This document shows positions 1-7,421 of a stretch of DNA of 64,000 nucleotides, piece after piece (the first letter of the stretch is position 1; every line of letters starts with the position of its first letter). The DNA is taken from contig CACCLB010000009.1 in assembly GCA_902546725.1 (NCBI GenBank), positions 26,942 through 90,941 of the forward strand. Direction: 5' to 3'. The notes under the pieces are model-generated. The model had not been told where the DNA came from and made no database searches. It saw only the letters and a program-made list of their open reading frames with translations. The position numbers and the translations under genes are program-made. This stretch comes from an uncultured Bacteroidota bacterium (GTDB lineage: Bacteria; Bacteroidota; Bacteroidia; Flavobacteriales; Flavobacteriaceae).

Positions 1-2
1 AA

Positions 3-122
3 TTTGTAGCGACTCAAGATTGTTTTGGGGAGTCTGGAACACCAGCACAACTAATGCAAAAATACGGATTGAATAAAAGCTCCATAATCCAGAAGTCAAA
101 AGAAGTTATTAAACGAAAATAA
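3..122 (+). CDS. transketolase, C-terminal end (partial)
   Basis: The reading frame entering from the left edge encodes the last 39 residues of a protein and stops at TAA 120-122. It contains the segment FGESGTPAQLMQKYGL, which matches the conserved end of the transketolase C-terminal domain (Bacteroidota often split the enzyme into two subunits, and this would be the C-terminal one). Transketolase moves two-carbon units in the pentose phosphate pathway using thiamine diphosphate. The start lies outside the window, so its length and the rest of its operon cannot be seen. It converges on the FKBP gene with a 10-base gap. Confidence 0.8.
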   Translation, partial: FVATQDCFGESGTPAQLMQKYGLNKSSIIQKSKEVIKRK

Positions 123-132
123 TAGACTTTTT

Positions 133-900
133 TTAGTCGGCGTCTAAATAATCTGGGGTTCCGTCTTCGTCAGTATCGTCAGGTACCCCATCGCCATCAT
201 TATCAAATTCGTCGGCGGAAAGTATGCCGTCACCGTCATGGTCAGTTTGATTGACTCCGTAAAGATTAATTTTAAATATAAGGGGAGCATAGGCCGGTAC
301 AGCACCTGAATTCCTGCTAAAATATCCAAGACCAGAGGGGAAAAATATAGCTCCTTGTCCATACCCAAAAAAATCGACCGTATTGTCTTCATTAACTTTA
401 AAATCACCTGACTTAAATTTGTGTGCTCCTTCTCTAAAACCGCGTACAACAGAAGTCAAATCGAACCACACGGGTGTACTCGATGAGTCAAATACGGTTT
501 TATTCAAAAGCAAGCCCTCGTAAGAAAGATAGGTCGAATCTACTGTCGCTGGGATTATTCCTGTCCCTTCGCGTGCAATTAAATAATAAAGACTGTGATC
601 GATAAAATTCCCATCTGCTGTTTTTACGCTGATTACTTGCTTACTTACCTGGCTACTTAAAGGAGTTTTTGAGGCATTTTCATTTTGTAAAGTGTCAAAA
701 ACGATACCTCCATTGTAATCAGGATCAGAAAAATCATCATAGTTGTAAAAATGAGAGGACAGGAAATCTTCGATGCTCTGATCATCTGCTATTGATTGTT
801 CTTGAACATCGCGTAAGGGTTCAACAGTATCCTCCTTTTGACAGGATAAAAGGAAGCTTACAGTAACTAAAGCAAAGACGAAAATATTTTTCAAGATCAT
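133..900 (-). CDS. FKBP-type peptidyl-prolyl isomerase lipoprotein with Asp-rich tail
   Basis: A 255-residue protein. Residues 1-20 form a lipoprotein signal ending in SFLLSC, so it should be anchored by Cys20 in the envelope. Residues about 105-214 fit an FKBP isomerase fold: the YEGLLL strand, VFDSS, GFREG, the FFPSGLGYF segment and the closing strand PLIFKINLY. FKBPs speed up proline isomerisation during protein folding. Residues 219-255 add an Asp/Gly-rich tail with DHDGDG, DNDGDG and DEDGTPD motifs like calcium-binding thrombospondin type 3 repeats. The gene is monocistronic and divergent from hslR. The isomerase assignment is firm; calcium binding is inferred from the motif only. Confidence 0.85.
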   Translation of the reverse strand: MILKNIFVFALVTVSFLLSCQKEDTVEPLRDVQEQSIADDQSIEDFLSSHFYNYDDFSDPDYNGGIVFDTLQNENASKTPLSSQVSKQVISVKTADGNFIDHSLYYLIAREGTGIIPATVDSTYLSYEGLLLNKTVFDSSSTPVWFDLTSVVRGFREGAHKFKSGDFKVNEDNTVDFFGYGQGAIFFPSGLGYFSRNSGAVPAYAPLIFKINLYGVNQTDHDGDGILSADEFDNDGDGVPDDTDEDGTPDYLDAD

Positions 901-933
901 TTAATTTTGGCGCTGCAAGATACAATTTTCCTT

Positions 934-941
934 TATTTTTG
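934..941 (+). promoter_or_regulatory. -7 promoter element of hslR
   Basis: TATTTTTG fits the Bacteroidota sigma-A -7 consensus TAnnTTTG and lies 26 bases before the GTG start of hslR. A TTG is present upstream at a slightly long spacing of about 24 bases. Confidence 0.5.
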
Positions 942-967
942 CTTGTAATCTTAACTAAGTTTTAAGC

Positions 968-1348
968 GTGCGAATTGATCAATACTTATGGTGTGTTCGA
1001 CTTTTTAAGTCTAGAAATATTGCGACAAATGCGTGTAAAAAAGGACAGGTACTTGTCAACGGGCAATCGGTTAAACCCGCTCGTGAGATTTTACCCTTGG
1101 ATCGCATAAAAGTGCGTAAAGATCAGTCGTGGCGCTATTTAGAAGTGATTGCTCTTCCCAAAAGCAGAGTGGGCGCAAAACTAGTGGGATTGTATTGCGT
1201 TGAAAAAATTGATGCCGATGAGGCCGAACGTAACCAATTGCAACAATTGTCTTTTCAAGGCAAAAGGGACCAGGGAACTGGGCGTCCAACAAAAAAAGAA
1301 CGCAGAGATTTGGACAATTTGACCGAGGACGAACAAAGTGAAGATTAA
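968..1348 (+). CDS. hslR: S4-domain RNA-binding protein, Hsp15 family
   Basis: A 126-residue protein starting at GTG, chosen because MRIDQYLW is the usual N terminus of the family. Residues 1-60 form an S4 RNA-binding domain (RIDQYLWCVRLFKSR, then ACKKGQVLVNGQSVKP). Family members of this type (Hsp15/HslR) bind 50S subunits carrying stranded nascent chains and help recycle them. The last 30 residues are charged (RPTKKERRDLDN) as is common for the family. The next gene, a phosphoribosyltransferase, begins 22 bases downstream, so the two are probably co-transcribed. Confidence 0.88.
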   Translation: MRIDQYLWCVRLFKSRNIATNACKKGQVLVNGQSVKPAREILPLDRIKVRKDQSWRYLEVIALPKSRVGAKLVGLYCVEKIDADEAERNQLQQLSFQGKRDQGTGRPTKKERRDLDNLTEDEQSED

Positions 1349-1370
1349 TTTAATTAAGTAAATTTAGACC

Positions 1371-1874
1371 ATGACCGTACAGGGAGATAAAATTAAAACA
1401 GCTTCTGAACTTCAATCTAGTATTCGAAGAATAGCTTATCAAATCTATGAAAACAATCTAAATGAGAAAGAGCTTATACTCGTTGGTGTTGCCCCTCGAG
1501 GGAGTGATCTCGCGCTAAGTTTCGGCAAGGCATTGGAAGGTTTTAGCGCTCTTAAAATCAATTATGCTACCCTTACAATCAATAAAGAAAACCCCATAGA
1601 TGGTGTGAGCTGTGACCTTCAGTTAAATGAACTCGAGAATAAATCTATTGTAATCGTAGATGATGTGCTCAATACGGGGAGTACACTTATTTATGCGGTA
1701 CAATACTTTCTTCAAATTCCAGTAAAACAGATTAAAACTGCGGTAATTGTAAATAGAAACCACAAAAAGTTTCCCATCAAAGCTGATTTTAAAGGTATAT
1801 CACTGTCGACATCGACAAATGAGCATGTCAGTGTAATTTTAGACGGGTCAAAAAGTGGAATTTATTTACGCTAA
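1371..1874 (+). CDS. phosphoribosyltransferase family protein (PyrR-like)
   Basis: A 167-residue type I PRTase. The PRPP-binding signature IVIVDDVLNTGSTL sits at residues 93-106, with the acidic pair D97/D98 and the phosphate loop NTGST. APRGSDLA near residue 41 resembles the N-terminal PRTase loop. Size and motifs resemble PyrR (pyrimidine attenuator/uracil PRTase) but substrate and any RNA-binding role cannot be decided here, and no pyrimidine genes are next to it. Its last nine bases overlap the end of aroK on the other strand. Confidence 0.8.
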   Translation: MTVQGDKIKTASELQSSIRRIAYQIYENNLNEKELILVGVAPRGSDLALSFGKALEGFSALKINYATLTINKENPIDGVSCDLQLNELENKSIVIVDDVLNTGSTLIYAVQYFLQIPVKQIKTAVIVNRNHKKFPIKADFKGISLSTSTNEHVSVILDGSKSGIYLR

Positions 1875-2396
1875 AACACCCTTTATTTCCTCTACCAACC
1901 CAGCAATGGTTTTGTCGTCAGTACTGATTTGGTGTTTGGCTTTTTGGTAAAAAGGATTGCGTTCAAACAAATGCTTTCCTATAAACTCTTTGATTTCGTT
2001 TAGATCACTTAAATGAGCGATCATCGGTCGGCTGTCTTTTTCATTAAACAGTCGATGACTCAGGGTATTGATATTTGCACTGAGGTAAATACTGGTGGTA
2101 TTTTGCAGACTAAGGAGGTAGTCCATATTGTCGTAATAGCAGGGAGTCCCTCCTCCTAAAGAAAGTACTATGGGCTCGGATTTCTCCATCAATTGTTCTA
2201 AACACTTTCGTTCAACTGCCCTAAAATACATTTCGCCTTTGGATTTAAAAATTTCAGAAATGACTTTGCCTTCCGTGGATTCAATATATTTGTCCAAATC
2301 AACAAATTGAATTTCAAGGGCTTTTCCAAGCACAGTGCCGATTGCACTTTTCCCGCTGCCCATGTATCCGATAAGTATAATTTTAGCTGAATTCAT
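1866..2396 (-). CDS. aroK: shikimate kinase
   Basis: A 176-residue P-loop kinase that phosphorylates shikimate in chorismate and aromatic amino acid synthesis. The Walker A loop GYMGSGKS is at residues 10-17. Shikimate-binding residues seen are D33/D35, R59 and the GGGT loop at 81-84. The lid carries R123 (DSRPMIA), and R146 follows in the LFERNPFY segment. Length is normal for the family. It converges with the PRTase gene with a nine-base overlap of stop regions and is divergent from the tRNA-Lys genes. Confidence 0.95.
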   Translation of the reverse strand: MNSAKIILIGYMGSGKSAIGTVLGKALEIQFVDLDKYIESTEGKVISEIFKSKGEMYFRAVERKCLEQLMEKSEPIVLSLGGGTPCYYDNMDYLLSLQNTTSIYLSANINTLSHRLFNEKDSRPMIAHLSDLNEIKEFIGKHLFERNPFYQKAKHQISTDDKTIAGLVEEIKGVLA

Positions 2397-2457
2397 TATT
2401 TTATTTACTAGTTGTAAATTTATAGTAAATCAAGAGGATAAATACATATTTGATAAT

Positions 2458-2465
2458 TATATTTG
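2458..2465 (+). promoter_or_regulatory. -7 promoter element of the tRNA-Lys/Lys/Leu cluster
   Basis: TATATTTG, a perfect TAnnTTTG box, ends 11 bases before the first tRNA-Lys. No clear TTG at the expected distance is visible. Confidence 0.55.
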
Positions 2466-2476
2466 CAGCCTCAAAA

Positions 2477-2549
2477 GATTCGGTAGCTCAGTTGGTAGAG
2501 CATCTCCCTTTTAAGGAGAGGGTCCTGGGTTCGAGCCCCAGCCGAATCA
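2477..2549 (+). tRNA. tRNA-Lys (anticodon TTT), copy 1
   Basis: 73 bases. The acceptor stem GATTCGG pairs with CCGAATC, the D-arm is GCTCAGTTGGTAGAGC, the anticodon loop CTTTTAA gives anticodon TTT, and the T-arm is CTGGG TTCGAGC CCCAG. CCA is not encoded. Confidence 0.97.
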
Positions 2550-2555
2550 CTTTAT

Positions 2556-2628
2556 GACTTGGTAGCTCAGTTGGTAGAGCATCTCCCTTTTAAGGAGAGG
2601 GTCCTGGGTTCGAGCCCCAGCCAAGTCA
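2556..2628 (+). tRNA. tRNA-Lys (anticodon TTT), copy 2
   Basis: 73 bases, six bases after copy 1 and identical to it except in the acceptor stem, where GACTTGG pairs with CCAAGTC. The differences from copy 1 are compensatory in two base pairs (3:70 and 5:68). Anticodon TTT. Confidence 0.97.
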
Positions 2629-2635
2629 CTTCTTA

Positions 2636-2719
2636 GCGCACGTGGCGGAATTGGTAGACGCGCTAGCTTGAGGGGCTAGTGGGAGTTTTCCCGTGGAAGT
2701 TCGAGTCTTCTCGTGCGCA
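2636..2719 (+). tRNA. tRNA-Leu (anticodon GAG)
   Basis: 84 bases with the long variable arm of a class II tRNA. The acceptor stem GCGCACG pairs with CGTGCGC. The anticodon stem CTAGC/GCTAG encloses TTGAGGG, giving anticodon GAG. It follows tRNA-Lys copy 2 by seven bases. Confidence 0.96.
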
Positions 2720-2742
2720 CTTCCCTATTTTAAAAATTTTAC

Positions 2743-2750
2743 TATATTTG
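2743..2750 (+). promoter_or_regulatory. -7 promoter element of the carotenoid regulator gene
   Basis: A perfect TATATTTG box 27 bases before the ATG of the MerR-type gene and 23 bases after the tRNA-Leu. It overlaps the 11-base repeat TATTTGTTTAA, which recurs at 3691-3701 in front of crtB. Confidence 0.55.
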
Positions 2751-2777
2751 TTTAAGCTTTTAATGAATATAGGATAG

Positions 2778-3701
2778 ATGAAAAGGATAAAAAGCACCTT
2801 CAGTATAAAGAATTTAGAGAACCTCTCAGGTATTAAAGCCCATACTTTACGGATATGGGAGAAACGTTACAATCTTTTAGAGCCCGAACGAACGGATACG
2901 AATATTCGCCTTTACAGCTTAGACAGTTTAAAAAGATTGTTGAATGTTACCCTACTCTACAACCACGGTTTTAAAATCTCTAAAATCGCCAGCCTTAACG
3001 AAGAAGAAATTCCTGAATTGGTGCGAAGTATTGCCCTGAAATCCAATTCTGAACAGGTAGCAATCAATGCATTTAAGTTGGCTATGATCAACTTTGATTT
3101 TGACTTATTTGACACCAACTATAACGAAATTCTTCAGCATCGCGATTTTCAATATGTCTTTTTGAATGTCTTTATGCCCTTAATGCGTGAACTTGGAATC
3201 TTATGGCAAACAGGTGCAATCTCACCTTCTCATGAGCATTTTATCACAAATTTGATCAAACAAAAAATACATCTTCAAACAGAAACATTACAACGTAAAA
3301 AGCCGCAACGTACGGATCATCCCATCTTTGTCATCTTTTTGCCAGAAAATGAAATTCACGAGCTCGGTGTATTGTATTTAAACTATTTGATATTGAACAG
3401 TGGCTATAGAACTATCTTTTTAGGTCAATCGCTTCAAACTTCTAGTCTTGAAACACTTTATAGCTACAATTCTAAATTTTATTTTGTATCCTACTTAACA
3501 GTAGAGCCTAATAAAGAGGAGATTATGCCCTTCTTGACTAACTTCCATCAAAACCTTTTGGAAGACAGGGACTCTAAACTCCTTTTATTTGGACCACAGC
3601 AAATTGAAATCGATACAGATAAACTACCAGGTCAAATAGAATTGTTCCGTTCTGTCGAATCTTTTATAGCCAAATACCTCGAAGAAACAGTATTTGTTTA
3701 A
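2778..3701 (+). CDS. MerR-family regulator with cobalamin-binding domain (CarH/LitR-like)
   Basis: A 307-residue protein. Residues 8-75 form a MerR-type winged helix (HTLRIWEKRYNLLEPER, then NIRLYS). Residues about 95-175 are a helical bundle with the CarH signature W-x9-EH (W143, E153, H154). Residues 182-300 fit a B12-binding Rossmann domain with the lower-ligand motif E-x-H-x-x-G (E192, H194, G197). In CarH proteins, adenosylcobalamin makes a tetramer that represses carotenoid genes in the dark and falls apart in light. Location directly before crtB and crtZ supports that role. The residue after W143 is Gln144, whereas as I recall CarH of Thermus has His there (upper ligand in the light state), so the photochemistry may differ. 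Confidence 0.85.
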   Translation: MKRIKSTFSIKNLENLSGIKAHTLRIWEKRYNLLEPERTDTNIRLYSLDSLKRLLNVTLLYNHGFKISKIASLNEEEIPELVRSIALKSNSEQVAINAFKLAMINFDFDLFDTNYNEILQHRDFQYVFLNVFMPLMRELGILWQTGAISPSHEHFITNLIKQKIHLQTETLQRKKPQRTDHPIFVIFLPENEIHELGVLYLNYLILNSGYRTIFLGQSLQTSSLETLYSYNSKFYFVSYLTVEPNKEEIMPFLTNFHQNLLEDRDSKLLLFGPQQIEIDTDKLPGQIELFRSVESFIAKYLEETVFV

Positions 3702-3766
3702 TATTTTTTTCCGTAATCACTACATTTTTGTAATTTTATTTATCAGTTTAACTATTATAGATTGCG

Positions 3767-4606
3767 ATGAAAAAGTTATTTGACCGTATCAGTGGTGAGT
3801 GCAGTAAGATTGTAACCCAAACCTACAGTACCTCTTTTTCTATGGCTACAAAGATGTTACATACATCCATCAGGCCTCATATTTACAACATTTATGGCTT
3901 TGTTCGCTTTGCAGATGAAATTGTAGATAGTTTCCATAATTATCCTAAAAAAGAATTGCTAGACCGATTTGAAGAGGACTTGTATTTGAGTTTAGACCAA
4001 AAAATAAGCCTGAACCCCATACTCAATTCGTTTCAGCAAACGGTTAATGAGTTTGAAATTGACCGCGAGTTAATCGCTGCTTTTATGAAAAGTATGCGTT
4101 GGGATTTAGATAAAAAAATTTATGATACAGAAGAAGATTACAAAGCCTATATCTTCGGCTCTGCAGATGTGGTAGGTCTAATGTGTTTAAAAGTATTTGT
4201 TAAAGGGGATAACGTACAATATAACAAGCTTAGGCCCTCAGCCATGGCTTTGGGATCTGCTTTTCAAAAAGTGAACTTCCTAAGAGACTTAAAAGATGAT
4301 TTTCAAGACTTAAACAGAACCTATTTCCCCAGTGTCAACTTCAACCAATTTGACGAGAGTTCAAAATCATCCATTATAGCAGAAATTGAAAGTGATTTTG
4401 AACATGCCCTCACCGGAATATTTAAACTTCCGATGGAGGCTCAATTCGGTGTTTATACCGCTTATAAATATTACTCCAAACTTCTTAAAAAACTAAAAAA
4501 TACACCTTCAGTCAACATACAAAACACTAGGATTAGAGTTCCTAACTATCAGAAAATGAGTGTATTTGCTAGTAGTTATTTAAAATATAGGTTTAACTTA
4601 CTTTAA
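3767..4606 (+). CDS. crtB: phytoene synthase
   Basis: A 279-residue squalene/phytoene synthase family enzyme that joins two geranylgeranyl diphosphates to form phytoene, the first carotenoid. Both Asp-rich magnesium sites are present: DEIVD at residues 50-54 and DLKDD at 174-178, with NFLRD before the second site and NRTYFP after it as usual. It lies 65 bases after the CarH-like gene and 12 bases before crtZ. The usual neighbours crtI (phytoene desaturase) and crtY (lycopene cyclase) are not in this cluster, so they must be elsewhere if the pathway is complete. Confidence 0.95.
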   Translation: MKKLFDRISGECSKIVTQTYSTSFSMATKMLHTSIRPHIYNIYGFVRFADEIVDSFHNYPKKELLDRFEEDLYLSLDQKISLNPILNSFQQTVNEFEIDRELIAAFMKSMRWDLDKKIYDTEEDYKAYIFGSADVVGLMCLKVFVKGDNVQYNKLRPSAMALGSAFQKVNFLRDLKDDFQDLNRTYFPSVNFNQFDESSKSSIIAEIESDFEHALTGIFKLPMEAQFGVYTAYKYYSKLLKKLKNTPSVNIQNTRIRVPNYQKMSVFASSYLKYRFNLL

Positions 4607-4618
4607 AACCCTTACTCA

Positions 4619-5062
4619 ATGACCTTTTTGTGGATCCTGACTCTTATTATTACTTTTTGTGTGATGGAATTTATGGCCTGGTTTTCCCATAAATACATCA
4701 TGCACGGTTTCCTTTGGTCCTTGCATAAAGACCATCACATCAAAGACCATAAATCGTGGTTCGAGCGCAATGATTTGTTCTTTATTTTTTACGCCCTTGT
4801 GAGTTCTGGTTTTGTCATTCTTTGGGGTGAGGCTAATTTTTGGGCTGGCTTGCCTATTGCGGCAGGTATATTTATTTACGGGATGACTTACTTTTTAGTT
4901 CATGACGTTTTTATTCACCAAAGATTCAAGTTGTTTCGAAAAGCAAACAGCAAATATGCAAAAGGCATACGCAGGGCACACAAAATTCATCACAAAAACA
5001 TTCACAAAGAAGATGGTGAATGCTTTGGAATGCTTTGGGTACCCTTAAAGTACTTTAAATAG
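4619..5062 (+). CDS. crtZ: beta-carotene hydroxylase, fatty acid hydroxylase superfamily
   Basis: A 147-residue di-iron membrane hydroxylase. Four histidine boxes are visible: H24-x4-H29, H36-x2-HH40, H95-x4-H100 and H121-x2-HH125, in the order and spacing of CrtZ. Hydrophobic segments at 4-22, 54-70 and 76-94 would place it in the inner membrane. CrtZ adds hydroxyl groups to the beta-ionone rings of beta-carotene, giving zeaxanthin, the common pigment of marine flavobacteria. It is the last gene of the regulator-crtB-crtZ unit and ends 10 bases from the convergent SurA-like gene. Confidence 0.92.
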   Translation: MTFLWILTLIITFCVMEFMAWFSHKYIMHGFLWSLHKDHHIKDHKSWFERNDLFFIFYALVSSGFVILWGEANFWAGLPIAAGIFIYGMTYFLVHDVFIHQRFKLFRKANSKYAKGIRRAHKIHHKNIHKEDGECFGMLWVPLKYFK

Positions 5063-5072
5063 TTCCGTATTA

Positions 5073-6434
5073 TTAGAGCTTTAACCAATTATTGGTAAAC
5101 TCGCAATTTCTGTTAGATTTGTTTAAATAGATATAGGTGCTTTCTATTTTTTCTTGCATCCACTCTTTAATTGCATTCAATTGCTTTTCCTTAAGGGCTA
5201 AAGCCTTGATTTTAACATAGTCAGTAGAATAATCAGCTTTATGCTCATCAAAACGATTACTGACTTTAAGAATCTTGTATTTTTTCAACCCGGATCGATC
5301 TTCTTCCATAAGTGGGGCTGAAATTTCATTGTCCTCAAGATTTCTAATTTGACTATACAATACAGGGTCTAGATTAGTCAATTCAAAGCGTGTATCTCCT
5401 GTTTGTGGGTTAATCAGTACACCTCCATTAAACCTAGTTTCCTTTTCGCTTGAAAATGCCAATGCCGCGTCTTTAAACGAAATCTCTTTGTCAACAATGC
5501 GTTTGCGTATCGTATCCAATTTCTTTTTTGCCTCTGCAAGCTGTGCAGGTTCTATTTTAGGCGTCAATAAAATATGACGAACATCCACTTCTTGTCCTCG
5601 AATTTTATCTACCATCAATATGTGCCAACCAAAATCGGTTTTAAAGGGCTCAGAAATCTCACCTTCCTCTAGACTAAATGCTTCATCCCTAAATTCTTTA
5701 ACCATTTGAGGGCGCTTTCTGTTTAAAGTGTATTTTCCCCCTGTTGCTCGAGATCCAGGATCTTGAGAATACAGTATTGCCTTAGAGGCAAAGCTTGAGC
5801 CTCGTTCTAAGACATCTTCTCGGAAAGTGCGTAACTGATTGACAATTCGGTCTTTTTCAGCCTCACTCACCTCGGGTTCAATTACAATCTGTGATATTTC
5901 CAACTCTGTACCAAAAGTGGGCAAATCAATTTCAGGTATGGACTCAAAAAACACCCGAACCTCCTCAGGAGTAACCTCTACATTTTCAATAATCTGAGAC
6001 TGCATCATCGAAGAGAGCTTTTGGAGTTTATTGATTTCAAAAATATCTTGACGGAAGGTCGCTTCGTCTTCCTTGTTGTAAAATTCCAATACCTTTTCTA
6101 TACTTCCCAACTGCTGGGTAAAATTGTCTATAATTTGATCTACCGTGGAATACACTTCTTCCACATTTACCTCCAAGCTGTCTTGAATGGCATGATGTGC
6201 ATAAAGCTTATCTTCCATCAGTTTCCCTAATAATTGACATTTTGAAATTCCCCTAACGTCAATTCCTTGGGATTCCATTTCTAGTATGGTTTTATCTACA
6301 TCGGAATCCAATATTACGTAATCGCCAATTACTGCCGAAACTCCATCAATTTTAATTCTGCTTGCAAGAGCATCTTGAGCTTGGATTCCCGCAGAAGTAA
6401 CCAGCAAAAAAAATAATACACTAATAGGTTTCAT
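5073..6434 (-). CDS. SurA-like periplasmic peptidyl-prolyl isomerase, two parvulin domains
   Basis: A 453-residue protein from the chosen start MKPISVLFFLL, which begins a clean signal peptide ending in IQAQD; a longer frame to 6476 has a poorer N terminus. An N-terminal chaperone region (about 25-160) is followed by two parvulin domains at about 165-275 (SQDPGSRATGGKYT, then PFKTDFGWHILMV) and 280-395 (VDVRHILLTP, then FNGGVL). SurA proteins escort unfolded outer membrane proteins through the periplasm. The start overlaps the end of the upstream lipoprotein gene by 14 bases, so the two are translationally coupled. Confidence 0.88.
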   Translation of the reverse strand: MKPISVLFFLLVTSAGIQAQDALASRIKIDGVSAVIGDYVILDSDVDKTILEMESQGIDVRGISKCQLLGKLMEDKLYAHHAIQDSLEVNVEEVYSTVDQIIDNFTQQLGSIEKVLEFYNKEDEATFRQDIFEINKLQKLSSMMQSQIIENVEVTPEEVRVFFESIPEIDLPTFGTELEISQIVIEPEVSEAEKDRIVNQLRTFREDVLERGSSFASKAILYSQDPGSRATGGKYTLNRKRPQMVKEFRDEAFSLEEGEISEPFKTDFGWHILMVDKIRGQEVDVRHILLTPKIEPAQLAEAKKKLDTIRKRIVDKEISFKDAALAFSSEKETRFNGGVLINPQTGDTRFELTNLDPVLYSQIRNLEDNEISAPLMEEDRSGLKKYKILKVSNRFDEHKADYSTDYVKIKALALKEKQLNAIKEWMQEKIESTYIYLNKSNRNCEFTNNWLKL

Positions 6435-7284
6435 AGGTCTTTGATTTAATAGCATCTTGTACAATATCTTTTTCAAACTGCTTGGTAAATTTTAATTTTC
6501 TTTGATTTCGAATAATGTTCTTAATTGTTGACTCCAGCATTACTCTTGGAGCTGTTTTTCCTTTTTCTAGCAACTCATCAATGTAGAACAAATATACTCC
6601 CAATGAATCTTCAACTCTAAAGAATTGTGATTTTTTTAAATATTTATCTGGATTTTCTCTGTCTAAAAAGCTAACCTCTGACATTAGATCTCTTTTGTTT
6701 AACCAAATACTATCTGCCAAAAGGTAATTGTAATATTGGAAAGATAGAGAATCTAGAAAATAGCGATCCTCCTTGTTAAAACGTTGAAAACTGCGCTGAA
6801 TTTCATTTTGATCTACATTATCAGGAGGAAGGTGAATAAAACGCGCTTTGTACAGTGGAGCGTTGAGCTCAAAGACACCTTGGTTGGTCTGTAAAAAAGA
6901 ATCAATTTCAACTGTCGAAACGATGGTGTCTAAAGAAGTATTGACCACGGATTGGATATAGGCATTGGTGTAAAGTTCTACGCGATATTGATCTATGAGT
7001 TCCTCCAGATCATCCAGCTCACTATTTGGCAAGTTACGCTTGGTAGTCTGAACAAAAAGTTGACTTTTTGCCCATGAATCAATATAATTTCTGGTTTTTA
7101 AAATACTGTCTGTTTCATCTATAAAATCACCTAATTCTTCCTCAAAATCAGATGAATAAAGATACACATCACCAACTCTTGCTACAACTCTATCATTTTC
7201 AGTAGACCAGTCAGCACAGGAGATAAGCGAACCTAGAATCATAAAAAAGCATGTAATTTGCACCCCTGAAACGCAGAATGGCAT
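6421..7284 (-). CDS. SurA N-terminal-like lipoprotein, probable periplasmic chaperone
   Basis: Read from the Met at 7284 this is a 287-residue protein with a hydrophobic N terminus and lipobox GSLISC, so probably a lipoprotein; the open frame extends to 7356. The mature start VVARVGDVYLYSSDFEEEL is typical of the SurA/PpiD N-terminal helical fold, where VAxVGxxxLxxxD begins the chaperone domain. No parvulin catalytic domain follows. It lies directly before the two-parvulin SurA gene with a short overlap, which suggests the two work together on outer membrane protein delivery. The exact function is inferred. Confidence 0.7.
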   Translation of the reverse strand: MPFCVSGVQITCFFMILGSLISCADWSTENDRVVARVGDVYLYSSDFEEELGDFIDETDSILKTRNYIDSWAKSQLFVQTTKRNLPNSELDDLEELIDQYRVELYTNAYIQSVVNTSLDTIVSTVEIDSFLQTNQGVFELNAPLYKARFIHLPPDNVDQNEIQRSFQRFNKEDRYFLDSLSFQYYNYLLADSIWLNKRDLMSEVSFLDRENPDKYLKKSQFFRVEDSLGVYLFYIDELLEKGKTAPRVMLESTIKNIIRNQRKLKFTKQFEKDIVQDAIKSKTYETY

Positions 7285-7421
7285 AAATATTGTGTAGATA
7301 TTAACAAATTTTAGATTTGTTTTTAATAGATGTTGTATGTTATTGATATTTAGCACTTTAAATTGTTTAAAAAGTTTTAATAACTCGTTAATAATCTGTA
7401 AATTGCATTAAAATTTAAACT

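Noticed and set aside
2477..2628. Long direct repeat that could suggest a repeat array or attachment site
   Set aside because: The repeat is two complete tRNA-Lys genes; no integrase or mobile genes are nearby.
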